A stretch of 64,000 nt of DNA from Luteimonas vadosa (GTDB lineage Bacteria; Pseudomonadota; Gammaproteobacteria; Xanthomonadales; Xanthomonadaceae), in contig NZ_BAABJY010000001.1 of NCBI RefSeq assembly GCF_039543545.1, positions 248,001-312,000 on the forward strand, in the 5' to 3' direction. The position numbers and the translations under genes are program-made. The notes under the pieces are model-generated. The model worked only from the letters and a program-made list of their open reading frames with translations. It searched no databases and was not told the origin of the DNA. This document shows positions 8,419 through 16,634 of the stretch, piece after piece (positions within the stretch are counted from its first letter, which is position 1; each line of letters opens with the position of its first letter).

Positions 8419-9303
8419 TCAGGCCGGTGGCGCGGTGCCGTATGCCCCGCCCGGCCCGATGACCGTGCGCACCTCGAACAGCTCCGGGAAGAAGGTCAGC
8501 TCCAGGGCCTGCTTGAGGAATCCGACCCCGCTGGAGCCCCCGGTGCCGCGCTTGAAGCCGATGATCCGCATCACCGTGCGCATGTGGCGGAAGCGCCAGA
8601 GCTGGAACTGCGTCTCCAGGTCCACCAGGTCCTCGCACAGGTGGTACTCGGCCCAATGGCGCTCGCGGTCCTCGTAGATGCGTTCGAACACCGGCACCAG
8701 CGCCTTGTCGAACACGTGCGGCTGCGACCAGTCGCGCTCGACGTGCGCTTCCGGGACCGGGTGTCCCTGCCGGGCCAGGTGGCGCAGCGCTTCGTCGTAC
8801 AGGCTGGGCGACTCCAGCGCCTCCCGCAGCAGCCCCGCGCCGCGGGCGTCATGGCCGAAGACCTTGAGCATGGCCGCGTTCTTGTTGCCGAGCTGGAATT
8901 CGATGGTGCGGTACTGCAGCGACTGGAAGCCGGACGACGGCCCCAGGATCTCGCGGAACTCCATGTACTCCGACGGCGTCAGCGTCTCCAGCACCGACCA
9001 CATCTCGGTCAGCTGCCGCAGCACGGCCTTGCAGCGGGCGAAGATCTTCTGGCAAGGCCCCAGCTCGTCCTGGCGGAGGTAGCCGATGGCCGCCGTCAGT
9101 TCGTGGATCATCAGCTTCATCCACAGCTCCGAGACCTGGTGCTGGAGGATGAACAGCATCTCGTCGTGGTGCGGCGGAACGGACACCGGTTGCTGCGCCG
9201 AGAGCAGGCGATCCAGGTGCAGGTAGCCCCCGTAGGTCATCCGCCCGGACAGGTCGGTGTGGATGCCCTCCTCGAGGGGGCGCTCGTTGCGGTCGATGCT
9301 CAT
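8419..9303 (-). CDS. kynA: Tryptophan 2,3-dioxygenase
   Basis: Heme enzyme opening the indole ring of tryptophan to N-formylkynurenine, the first step of the kynurenine pathway. 294 residues, standard for bacterial TDO. Family motifs: TYGGYLHLDRLLSAQ, HHDEMLFILQHQVSELWMKL (substrate and heme pocket), SGFQSLQYRTIEFQLGNK, FRHMRTVMRIIGFKRGTGGS with the proximal-histidine region, and the terminal FFPELFEVR. The ATG at 9303 fits family length. Divergent from the E1-alpha gene with 158 bases between. Other kynurenine genes are absent from the window. Confidence 0.97.
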   Translation of the reverse strand: MSIDRNERPLEEGIHTDLSGRMTYGGYLHLDRLLSAQQPVSVPPHHDEMLFILQHQVSELWMKLMIHELTAAIGYLRQDELGPCQKIFARCKAVLRQLTEMWSVLETLTPSEYMEFREILGPSSGFQSLQYRTIEFQLGNKNAAMLKVFGHDARGAGLLREALESPSLYDEALRHLARQGHPVPEAHVERDWSQPHVFDKALVPVFERIYEDRERHWAEYHLCEDLVDLETQFQLWRFRHMRTVMRIIGFKRGTGGSSGVGFLKQALELTFFPELFEVRTVIGPGGAYGTAPPA

Positions 9304-9461
9304 GGCCCGATTCTACCCGGCACCCCCCACGCACGCGCCGCGACTCCCGCGTCCCGCATCGTCCCACCCGCAGGCCCCGGCCCGGTGTCTGCCACCCGGC
9401 GCCGACCCGGAAGGGACGATTCGCTATCATCGGTGCCTTCCCGACGCCAAGGTTCGACCGG

Positions 9462-10532
9462 ATGACCGTCGCCGCCAAGTTCGAAATCGAATACCTGCAA
9501 TACCTGGGCCCCGACGGCAAGCTCAAGGGCAAGCTGCCGCCGGCGGTCAAGGATGCCAAGGCACTGGTGCCGCTGTTCAAGCAGATGCTGTTCGTGCGCA
9601 CCTTCGACGACAAGTCGATCCGGCTGCAGCGCACCGGCAAGCTGGGCACCTACGCCGCCAGCCTCGGCCACGAGGCCACCCACGTCGGCATCGGTGCGTC
9701 GATGGAACCCGACGACGTGTTCGCTCCCAGCTACCGCGAGTACGGCGCCCAGTTCATGCGTGGCGTGAAGCCGCGCGAGGTGCTGATGTACTGGGGCGGC
9801 GACGAGCGCGGCAATGACTTCGAAGGGCCGAAGAACGACTACCCCTGGTGCGTGCCGATCTCCACGCAGTGCCTGATGGCGGCCGGGGCGGCGCTGTCGT
9901 TCCAGCTTCGCAAGCAGAAGCGCATCGCCGTGGCCTGCTGCGGCGACGGCGGTTCCTCGAAGGCCGATTTCTACGCGGCCCTGAACTCCGCCGGCGCCTA
10001 TTCGCTGCCGCTGGTGCTGTGCGTGATCAACAACGGCTGGGCGATCTCGGTGCCGCGCACGGCGCAGACCGGCGCGAAGACGCTTGCGCAGAAGGGGATC
10101 GCCGGCGGCCTGCATTGCCTGCAGGTGGACGGCAACGACCTGGTCGCGGTGCTCGAGGCGATGCGCCGTGCCACCGAACGCGCGCGCAAGGGAGAAGGTG
10201 CCAGCGTCATCGAGTTCCTCACCTACCGCCTGCACGACCACACCACCGCCGACGATGCCCGTCGCTATCGCGGCGAGCAGGAGGTCAAGGACGCCTGGGA
10301 GGTCGAGCCGATGCTGCGGTTGCGCAAGTACCTGGTCGCCGCCAAGGCCTGGGACGACAAGCAGGAGAAGGCCTGGATCGAGGAATGCGGCAAGCGGGTC
10401 GACGTCGAGATCAACGCCTACCTCGAATGCCCGGTGCAGCCGGTCGAGGCCATGTTCGACTACCTCTACGCGGACATGCCCGCCGACCTGCTGGCGCAGC
10501 GCGAAGCCGCCATCGCGTGGGAGAAGCGCTGA
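9462..10532 (+). CDS. 2-oxo acid dehydrogenase E1 component, alpha subunit
   Basis: 356 residues. Thiamine-diphosphate-dependent decarboxylase subunit of a pyruvate or branched-chain 2-oxo acid dehydrogenase complex. GHEATHVGIGASM and REYGAQFMRGV match the E1-alpha substrate-channel region. The ThDP/Mg motif is CCGDGGSSKADFYAALN followed by VINNGWAISVP. YRLHDHTTADDA is the phosphorylation-loop equivalent. The stop TGA overlaps the ATG of E1-beta (TGATG), indicating translational coupling. The heterodimeric alpha/beta arrangement with E2 next door is typical of branched-chain or Gram-positive-type PDH complexes; which 2-oxo acid is used cannot be decided from sequence alone. Confidence 0.94.
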   Translation: MTVAAKFEIEYLQYLGPDGKLKGKLPPAVKDAKALVPLFKQMLFVRTFDDKSIRLQRTGKLGTYAASLGHEATHVGIGASMEPDDVFAPSYREYGAQFMRGVKPREVLMYWGGDERGNDFEGPKNDYPWCVPISTQCLMAAGAALSFQLRKQKRIAVACCGDGGSSKADFYAALNSAGAYSLPLVLCVINNGWAISVPRTAQTGAKTLAQKGIAGGLHCLQVDGNDLVAVLEAMRRATERARKGEGASVIEFLTYRLHDHTTADDARRYRGEQEVKDAWEVEPMLRLRKYLVAAKAWDDKQEKAWIEECGKRVDVEINAYLECPVQPVEAMFDYLYADMPADLLAQREAAIAWEKR

Positions 10533-11614
10533 TGGCCACGAAAAAGAATGCACCGTCGAAAAAGCCCGACGGCAAGCAGGCCGCAGCGAAGAAGGGGCCC
10601 GCGAAGCAGGCTGCGACGTCCGCGCCGGCCGAGCCCGCGCCGATCACCCTGATCGAAGGCATCACCCAGGCCCTGGCCTGGGAGATGCGCCACGACGAGG
10701 CGGTCGTGGTCCTGGGCGAGGACGTCGGCGTCAACGGCGGCGTGTTCCGCGCCACCGCCGGCCTGCAGCAGGAGTTCGGCGATTCGCGCGTGCTCGACAC
10801 CCCGCTGGACGAGACCACCATCGCCGGCCTCACCGTCGGCATGGCCTCGCAGGGCATGAAGCCGGTGGCCGAGGCCCAGTTCGACGGCTTCATGTACCCG
10901 ATGGTCGACTTCATCGTCTGCCATGCCGCGCGCATGCGCTACCGCACCCGCGGCCGCCTGCACTGCCCGATGGTGCTGCGCGTGCCCTGGGGGGGCGGCA
11001 TCCGTGCGCCCGAGCACCACAGCGAGGCCAACGAGGCGATCTTCACCAACGTCCCGGGCCTGCGCGTGGTGATGCCGTCGTCGCCGGCGCGTGCCTACGG
11101 CCTGCTGCTGGCGGCGATCCGCGACCCGGACCCGGTGATCTTCTTCGAGCCCAAGCGCATCTACCGGCAGTACAAGGAGCTGGTGCCCGACGACGGCGAG
11201 GCTTTGCCGCTGGACGTGTGCTACGTGCTGCGCGACGGCAACGACGTCACCCTGGTGAGCTGGGGCGCGCAGGTCAAGGAGACGCTGGAGGCCGCCGAAG
11301 TGCTGGCCGGACAGGGCATCAGCGCCGAGGTCATCGACGTCGCCACCCTGACGCCGCTGGATTTCGACACCATCGCCGAGTCGGTGGCCAAGACCGGGCG
11401 CTGCGTGATCGTGCACGAGGCCGCCAAGACCGCCGGCTTCGGTGGCGAGATCGCCGCACGCCTGGCCGAGGAGTCGATGTACGACCTGGTCGCCCCGGTC
11501 GAGCGCGTCACCGGTTACGACACCCATATCCCGCTGTTCCGGCTGGAGATGAAATTCCTGCCCAGCGTCGACAAGATCGTCGCAGCGGTGCAACGCACGC
11601 TCGACGCCAGCTAA
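10532..11614 (+). CDS. 2-oxo acid dehydrogenase E1 component, beta subunit
   Basis: 360 residues; transketolase-like pyrimidine-binding domain (about residues 38-215) followed by the C-terminal transketolase domain. Signature stretches: EDVGVNGGVFRATAGL, LDTPLDETTIAGLTVGMA, VPWGGGIRAPEHHSE, and VTLVSWGAQVKETLEAAEVL. The start overlaps the E1-alpha stop. Unusually, the first 36 residues are a Lys/Ala/Pro-rich tail absent from typical E1-beta proteins. Starting later would remove it, but no in-frame ATG is available there and the coupling supports 10532. E2 begins 9 bases after the stop. Confidence 0.94.
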   Translation: MATKKNAPSKKPDGKQAAAKKGPAKQAATSAPAEPAPITLIEGITQALAWEMRHDEAVVVLGEDVGVNGGVFRATAGLQQEFGDSRVLDTPLDETTIAGLTVGMASQGMKPVAEAQFDGFMYPMVDFIVCHAARMRYRTRGRLHCPMVLRVPWGGGIRAPEHHSEANEAIFTNVPGLRVVMPSSPARAYGLLLAAIRDPDPVIFFEPKRIYRQYKELVPDDGEALPLDVCYVLRDGNDVTLVSWGAQVKETLEAAEVLAGQGISAEVIDVATLTPLDFDTIAESVAKTGRCVIVHEAAKTAGFGGEIAARLAEESMYDLVAPVERVTGYDTHIPLFRLEMKFLPSVDKIVAAVQRTLDAS

Positions 11615-11623
11615 GGAACGAAC

Positions 11624-13081
11624 ATGGCCGACAAGAAAACCTTCAAGCTTCCCGACCTCGGCGAAGGCCTGCCCGACGCCACCATCGTCGAATGGTTCGT
11701 CAAGGAAGGCGACACCATCCGCCTGGACGACAACCTCGTCTCCATGGAGACGGCCAAGGCCGTGGTCGAGGTGCCGTCCCCGGTGTCCGGCACGGTGATC
11801 AAGCTCGCCGGTGCCGCCGGCGACGTGGTCGAAACCGGCACGATGCTGGCGGAATTCGAGGTCGACCCCGACGCGCCGCAGCGCGCCGAAGGCCAGGACA
11901 CCGGCCACCACCACGGCCCGTCCGGCGGCGGCAAGGAGACCGGGGGCAAGGGCCGGCCGGATAAAGGCGTGGGCAGCCAGGACCCGATGCCCGACGACCG
12001 CCTGGTGGCCTCCAGCGAGGGCGGCGCGATCGAGCACGACGGCGGCCGCCAGCCCGAGCAGAAGTCCGAAGCCGGAGACGGCGACGGCGAGCGCGCCGAC
12101 AGCGGCACCGTGGTCGGCGCGATGCAGTCCTCCGACGCCGTGCGCAGCGAGCAGGCCAGCGCGGTGGGTGGCGTGAAGGCCATGCCCGCGGTGCGCGCGA
12201 TGGCGCGCAAGCTCAAGGTCGACTTGGGCCGCGTGCGCGCCACCGGCAAGGACGGCGTGGTCACCATGGCCGACGTCAAGCAGGCTGCCGCCGATGGCAG
12301 CGCGCCGGCGGGCGCCCGGGCGCGTGCAGCGCACCCGGGTCCGACCGGTGCGGCTCCGGTGGCGATGCGCGACGCGTCCCAGCGCACCGCGCTGTCCGCG
12401 GCCGGCAAGCCCATGCGGACCCGTCCGCCGGGTGAATCCGCCAGCGGCCAGCCCGAGCAGCTCAAGGGCGTGCGCCGCAACATGGCCCGGGTGATGGCCG
12501 ACGCGCACGCCAAGGTCGTCCCGACGACGCTGTGCGACGACGCCGACCTGCATGGCTGGAACGGCAAGCAGGACATCACCGCGCGGCTGATCCGCGCCAT
12601 CGTGGCCGCCTGCAAGGTGGTGCCCGCGCTCAACGCCTGGTTCGACGGCGACAAGCTGGTGCGGACCTTGCACCCGCACGTGGACATCGGCATCGCCGTG
12701 GACACCGACGACGGCCTGTTCGTGCCAGCCCTGCGCAACGCCGACATGCTCGACGCCGGCGGCGTGCGCCAGGCCATCCAGCGCCTGCGCGCGCAGGTCC
12801 AGGACCGCAGCATCCCCGCGTCCGAACTCAGCGGCTACACCATCTCGCTTTCCAACTTCGGGATGTTCGCCGGGCGCTACGCGACCCCGGTGGTGGTGCC
12901 GCCGACCGTCGCCATCGTCGGCGCCGGCAAGCTGGCGCACGACGTGGTCGCGGTCATGGGCGGCGTCGAGGTGCACCGCAGGATGCCGATCTCGCTGACC
13001 TTCGACCATCGCGCCTGCACCGGCGGCGAGGCGGCGCGCTTCCTGGCCGCGCTGCTCGAAGACCTGTCCGCGCCGGACTGA
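11624..13081 (+). CDS. Dihydrolipoamide acyltransferase (E2)
   Basis: 485 residues. Core of the complex that accepts the acyl group from E1 and passes it to CoA. Domains in order: one lipoyl domain (1-80) with lipoylated Lys45 in METAKAVVEVP; a long Gly/Glu/Ser/Ala-rich linker; a peripheral-subunit-binding domain (about 180-215, AMPAVRAMARKLKVDLGRV); a second flexible linker; and the catalytic domain (about 255-485). The catalytic His is in FDHRACTGGEAARF. Here the usual HRxxDG reads HRACTGG, so Asp is replaced by Thr. This may be normal in this lineage but departs from the textbook motif. No E3 gene follows. Confidence 0.93.
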   Translation: MADKKTFKLPDLGEGLPDATIVEWFVKEGDTIRLDDNLVSMETAKAVVEVPSPVSGTVIKLAGAAGDVVETGTMLAEFEVDPDAPQRAEGQDTGHHHGPSGGGKETGGKGRPDKGVGSQDPMPDDRLVASSEGGAIEHDGGRQPEQKSEAGDGDGERADSGTVVGAMQSSDAVRSEQASAVGGVKAMPAVRAMARKLKVDLGRVRATGKDGVVTMADVKQAAADGSAPAGARARAAHPGPTGAAPVAMRDASQRTALSAAGKPMRTRPPGESASGQPEQLKGVRRNMARVMADAHAKVVPTTLCDDADLHGWNGKQDITARLIRAIVAACKVVPALNAWFDGDKLVRTLHPHVDIGIAVDTDDGLFVPALRNADMLDAGGVRQAIQRLRAQVQDRSIPASELSGYTISLSNFGMFAGRYATPVVVPPTVAIVGAGKLAHDVVAVMGGVEVHRRMPISLTFDHRACTGGEAARFLAALLEDLSAPD

Positions 13082-13085
13082 CGCG

Positions 13086-13472
13086 GTGGCCCACCGCAGC
13101 CGGCTCGCCGGGTTCATCATCGACTGCCGCGTCGACGACCTCGACGCGGCGGCTGACTTCTGGGCGCGGGCGCTGGGCATGCGCGTGGCCGACCGGGACG
13201 CCGGCGACGCGGACAGCGAGTACCAGCAGTTCGAGGCCACGCCCGGCGACCTGCATGTCGAAGTCCAGAAGGTCGACCACGACTCGCGCGTGCACCTGGA
13301 CATTGAGGCCGACGACGTCGATGCCGAGGCCGCGCGGCTCGAACGGCTCGGCGCCAGGAAGATCGCGTTCGTCAAGCGCTGGTGGGTGATGGAAGCCCCC
13401 ACCGGCCAGCGCTTCTGCGTGGTGAAGATGCACCACCCCGAACGGGGCCAGGAACCGAACGCCTGGAAGTGA
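13086..13472 (+). CDS. VOC family (glyoxalase-like) protein
   Basis: 128 residues starting at GTG only 4 bases after the E2 stop, so probably the last gene of the dehydrogenase operon. It shows one vicinal-oxygen-chelate module: VDDLDAAADFWARALGM, then VHLDIEADDVDAEAARLERLGA and a C-terminal MEAPTGQRFCVV typical of the glyoxalase/bleomycin-resistance fold (glyoxalase_6 type). Substrate unknown. Proteins of this kind are usually small metal-dependent lyases or binding proteins. Its tight spacing to E2 may be coincidental readthrough. Confidence 0.85.
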   Translation: MAHRSRLAGFIIDCRVDDLDAAADFWARALGMRVADRDAGDADSEYQQFEATPGDLHVEVQKVDHDSRVHLDIEADDVDAEAARLERLGARKIAFVKRWWVMEAPTGQRFCVVKMHHPERGQEPNAWK

Positions 13473-13589
13473 GCCGCACGCCGCGCGCATGGCGTGCCGG
13501 CAGCGGCTTAACCCGTCACGACCCGACAGGCACTGCGGGACGGCTGCCAGCCTTGGCCCAGGGCCGCCGACGGTCGCACGGCACCACGG

Positions 13590-14915
13590 TCATGCCGCGT
13601 CTTCCGCGAACCGCGCGAGCGCCTCGGCCAGTTCTTCCACCAGCACGCCTTCGCACAGGTGCCCGACCAGGTCGCCTTCCAGCCGCAGGGTCCTGTCCTC
13701 GAGCGCCTGGATCGCGCTGCCGGCATCGGCCTTGAGCCGCGCGACCAAGTGGCCGGCGTCGCGGGGGGAAGCGTGCGCGTCGCTGTGCAGCAGTTCGCGC
13801 TCGCCGTCGACAAGCTTGAAGTGGAACGTCCCGTCGCTTTCCCGGTACTGCTTGAACACCGGCGCGGACGCCGTGCCCGCCCGCTCCCCGGCGCCGGTGG
13901 CGGCACGCTTGCCCAGGTCGCGCAATCCGACCGCATCGCGCAAGGCCTGCAACAAAGGCGTCGCGTAGCGGGCGCGCACGCGCTGCGCACCATCGCGCAG
14001 CTGGGCCTCGATGCGCTCGGGATGCGCGATCAGGGCCTCGTACTTCTCGCGCATCGGCGCGATCTCGACATCGATCCGCTCGAACAGTTGCCGCTTGGCT
14101 TCGCCCCAGGCGATGCCGTCGGCGAAGGCCTGGCGGAACGCGGCGGTTTCGGCGTCGCTGGCGAAGGCCCGGTACAGCTGGAACACGTTCGAGCCCTCGG
14201 CATCCTTGGGCTCGCCCGGGGCACGCGAGTCCGTGACGATGCCGTACACCAGCTTCTCCAGCTGGCGGCGCGGCGCGAACAGCGGGATGGTGTTGTCGTA
14301 GCTCTTGGACATCTTGCGTCCATCCAGGCCCGGCAGCGTCGCCACCTGCTCGTCGACGATCGCCTCGGGCAAGGTGAAATGCGCGCCATACACATGGTTG
14401 AACCGCTGCGCGAAGTCGCGCGCCATCTCGATGTGCTGCACCTGGTCCCGACCCACCGGCACCTGGTGCGCGTTGAACAGCAGGATGTCGGCGGACATCA
14501 GCACCGGGTACATGAACAAGCCAGCGGTGACGCCCGCATCGTCGTCCTCGCCGGCCTCGCGGTTCCGGTCCACCGCCGCCTTGTATGCATGCGCGCGGTT
14601 GAGCAAGCCCTTGCCGGCGACGCAGGTCAGCAGCCAGGTCAGCTCCGTGGTCTCGGGCACGTCGGACTGGCGGTAGAACCAGACCCTGTCCGGATCCAGT
14701 CCGCAGGCCAGCCAGGTCGCCGCGATCTCCAGCGTCGAGCGCTGCACCCGCGCCGGATCGGTGACCTTGATCAGTGCGTGGTAGTCGGCGAGGAAGAAGA
14801 AGCTCTCCACGCCGTCCCTGGCGCTGGCCGCCAGGGCCGGACGGATCGCGCCGACGTAGTTGCCCAGGTGGGGCGTTCCGGAAGTGGTGATGCCGGTCAG
14901 GACGCGGGTGGTCAT
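13590..14915 (-). CDS. trpS: Tryptophanyl-tRNA synthetase with C-terminal extension
   Basis: 441 residues. Class Ic aminoacyl-tRNA synthetase charging tRNA-Trp. The HIGH-equivalent is GTPHLGN (13-19) and the KMSKS loop is KMSKS (201-205). Between them are MSADILLF and VPVGRDQVQHIEMARD, diagnostic for TrpRS. The catalytic unit ends near residue 345, the length of ordinary bacterial TrpRS. About 95 further residues follow, containing FKQYRESDGTFHFKLVDG and a helical tail. The ATG at 14915 is chosen because the synthetase fold begins at residue 4; the reading frame stays open far upstream by chance in this high-GC DNA. Confidence 0.95.
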   Translation of the reverse strand: MTTRVLTGITTSGTPHLGNYVGAIRPALAASARDGVESFFFLADYHALIKVTDPARVQRSTLEIAATWLACGLDPDRVWFYRQSDVPETTELTWLLTCVAGKGLLNRAHAYKAAVDRNREAGEDDDAGVTAGLFMYPVLMSADILLFNAHQVPVGRDQVQHIEMARDFAQRFNHVYGAHFTLPEAIVDEQVATLPGLDGRKMSKSYDNTIPLFAPRRQLEKLVYGIVTDSRAPGEPKDAEGSNVFQLYRAFASDAETAAFRQAFADGIAWGEAKRQLFERIDVEIAPMREKYEALIAHPERIEAQLRDGAQRVRARYATPLLQALRDAVGLRDLGKRAATGAGERAGTASAPVFKQYRESDGTFHFKLVDGERELLHSDAHASPRDAGHLVARLKADAGSAIQALEDRTLRLEGDLVGHLCEGVLVEELAEALARFAEDAA

Positions 14916-15038
14916 GGATGCTTGGGCGGTCGGCGCGGTGATGGGCCAGTTTACCCGCCGTCCGGCAACCCCGTTCCCTTGCGACGTGCGTTGGAGGTCC
15001 TGCCGGGCACTCGCTGCCCATCCACGGGAGCCACCGCG

Positions 15039-15857
15039 ATGTTCCGAAAACCCCTGCTTCTGCTCGCCAGCCTGGTCGCCGCCACGGCCTGCTCGCCATT
15101 GTCCGCACGACCGCTGGTCCGCATGGACGTCGTGGATCGCGACACCGGGCAATGGCTGCCGGAATACCACCACCGCGGCGACCACTGGATCGCCGGGAGG
15201 CCCGGCCACCGCTACGCCGTGCGGCTGACCAACACCACCGGCGAGCGCGTGCTCGTGGTGCTGTCCGTTGACGGCGTCAACGCGGTCACCGGGGAAACCG
15301 CCCACCCCGCGCAGGCGGGGTACGTGCTGGCGCCCTGGCAAAGCACCGAGATCGACGGATGGCGCAAGTCGCTCGACGACGTCGCCCAGTTCGTGTTCAC
15401 CGACCTCCCCGACAGCTACGCCGCGCGGACCGGGCGCCCGGACAACGTCGGCACCATCGGCATCGCCGTGTTCCGCGAACGCACGTTTTATCCACCGCCG
15501 TCGCCGATCGGCCCGCCGATCGCGCGCCAGGACAGCGCCGGAAACGCGTCCCGGGCGCATGCACCTGCCGCGCAAGCCACGCAGTCCGAGTCGGCTGCCG
15601 CCGATTCGGCCTATGGCGGTGGCGTCGCGCGGCAGCGCATCGGCACCGGCCACGGCGCGCGCCAGTGGGCGCCCGTGGCGCGCACGGGCTTCGAACGCGC
15701 GTCGCGCAGTCCGGCACAGGTCATCCAGCTGCGCTACGACGACGTCGACACCCTGGCGGCACGCGGGATCCTGCCGCAGCCGTACCGGTATGGCCATCGG
15801 CACGAAGGACCGCGCGCCTTCCCCGGCGGATTCGTGACCGACCCGCCGGGCTGGTGA
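15039..15857 (+). CDS. Putative secreted lipoprotein
   Basis: 272 residues. The signal peptide MFRKPLLLLASLVAATAC ends in a lipobox-like ATAC. The mature part begins with a domain (about 27-145) in which VRMDVVDRDTGQWLPEYHHRG and YAVRLTNTTGERVLVVLSVDGVNAVTG suggest a beta-sandwich of unknown role. A disordered Ala/Gln/Ser linker follows, then a C-terminal segment ending in FVTDPPGW. GGGAG lies 8 bases before the ATG. Conserved-looking coding potential and the start of an export signal support it as real. I do not recognise the family. It is divergent from trpS and converges on the CsbD gene. Confidence 0.8.
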   Translation: MFRKPLLLLASLVAATACSPLSARPLVRMDVVDRDTGQWLPEYHHRGDHWIAGRPGHRYAVRLTNTTGERVLVVLSVDGVNAVTGETAHPAQAGYVLAPWQSTEIDGWRKSLDDVAQFVFTDLPDSYAARTGRPDNVGTIGIAVFRERTFYPPPSPIGPPIARQDSAGNASRAHAPAAQATQSESAAADSAYGGGVARQRIGTGHGARQWAPVARTGFERASRSPAQVIQLRYDDVDTLAARGILPQPYRYGHRHEGPRAFPGGFVTDPPGW

Positions 15858-15884
15858 CGGCGACAAATGTTGGTTGCACAAGCA

Positions 15885-15909
15885 GACGGGCCGGCAAGGC
15901 CGGCCCGTC
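15885..15909. terminator. Bidirectional hairpin between convergent genes
   Basis: GACGGGCCGG, loop CAAGG, CCGGCCCGTC: a 10-bp perfect stem located 27 bases after the lipoprotein stop and 30 bases beyond the CsbD stop. It lacks a long T-run on either strand. The position between convergent genes makes it a likely shared terminator. Confidence 0.55.
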
Positions 15910-15939
15910 GTCGTGGAACATGGGGAAGAGAATCGCTGG

Positions 15940-16140
15940 TCAGTTCAGGGTGCGCTCGAACTCGTCGATCTCGCGCTCTGCGCGGTCGCGATCCCAGCCG
16001 TACTGCTCCTGGAGCTTGCCGCACAGGTAGGTGCGGTTGCCTTCCGCGACATCGAACACGTCGTCGCTGAGCTTGCCCCACTTGCTCTGGGCCTTGCCCT
16101 TGAGCTGGTTCCAGTTGCCTTCGATGATGTCCTTGTTCAT
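15940..16140 (-). CDS. CsbD family stress-response protein
   Basis: 66 residues. Small acidic, Lys/Trp-containing helical protein of the CsbD family, induced by general stress in several bacteria; molecular role unknown. MNKDIIEGNWNQLKGKAQ is the family opening and KWGKLSDDVFDVAEGNR the core. The ATG at 16140 gives the family N-terminus and discards 14 unsupported residues. It sits with an entericidin-like lipoprotein gene further upstream on the same strand, a combination common in envelope-stress neighbourhoods. Confidence 0.93.
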   Translation of the reverse strand: MNKDIIEGNWNQLKGKAQSKWGKLSDDVFDVAEGNRTYLCGKLQEQYGWDRDRAEREIDEFERTLN

Positions 16141-16289
16141 GCGTGGTGTCTCCGTATTCCGGGGGAGTCTCGATCCGCTCACACGGGTGCCGCGGACCGA
16201 GCGACCATGGTGCGACTTCGCAGGTCAGTCCCGGATCAAGGAAACGTTGCGAAAACCTTTACTTGCCTCGATCGTTCAGGCGGGCATGA

Positions 16290-16314
16290 AAAAAGCCGGC
16301 GACATGCCGGCTTT
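16290..16314 (-). terminator. Rho-independent terminator downstream of entericidin-like gene
   Basis: On the minus strand AAAGCCGGC, loop ATGTC, GCCGGCTTT is followed directly by more T residues, giving a run of six Ts. This is a textbook intrinsic terminator 46 bases after the stop of the entericidin-like gene. Confidence 0.85.
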
Positions 16315-16359
16315 CTCCATCCGCTGCCGCCCTGCGGGCGGCGACACGGCGATCCCGCG

Positions 16360-16512
16360 TTACGGGTTGGTCCCGCCGGTTTCGTCGGCGGCTTCCTGCA
16401 TCTCGTCGCCGACCTTCTCGACGTCCTTGCCGACGCCCTTGACGGTGTTGCAGGCGGTCATCGTGCTGGCTGCGAACAAGACAAGCAGCATCAGGGAAAT
16501 CAAACGCTTCAT
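16360..16512 (-). CDS. Entericidin A/B family lipoprotein
   Basis: 50 residues: a tiny membrane lipoprotein. The signal peptide starts MKRLISLMLLVLFAAS and the lipobox is MTAC. The mature peptide NTVKGVGKDVEKVGDEMQEA matches the entericidin pattern, whose E. coli members form an antidote/toxin pair linked to stationary-phase lysis. Only one copy is present here, so a toxin pair is not implied. The ATG at 16512 is preceded by GGAGAGTCCC. A strong terminator follows. Confidence 0.9.
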   Translation of the reverse strand: MKRLISLMLLVLFAASTMTACNTVKGVGKDVEKVGDEMQEAADETGGTNP

Positions 16513-16634
16513 GGGACTCTCCTGGAATCGAGTGGTGTGGACCACGGGGAGCAAGTCTGCGTCCCGCCTTCTGAATGTAACCGCACCTTGTCGTGAACGC
16601 GGCGTGCAGGGCGCCTCATGTCGCGGCCCCGCCG

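Noticed and set aside
10466..13402. 978-codon minus-strand frame over E1-beta/E2
   Set aside because: Antisense shadow of well-supported dehydrogenase genes; composition is His/Asp/Gly/Arg-rich with no motif.
13659..15038. Plus-strand extension of the lipoprotein gene at 15039 by about 460 codons
   Set aside because: The extension runs antisense to trpS. A signal peptide and Shine-Dalgarno fix the start at 15039.
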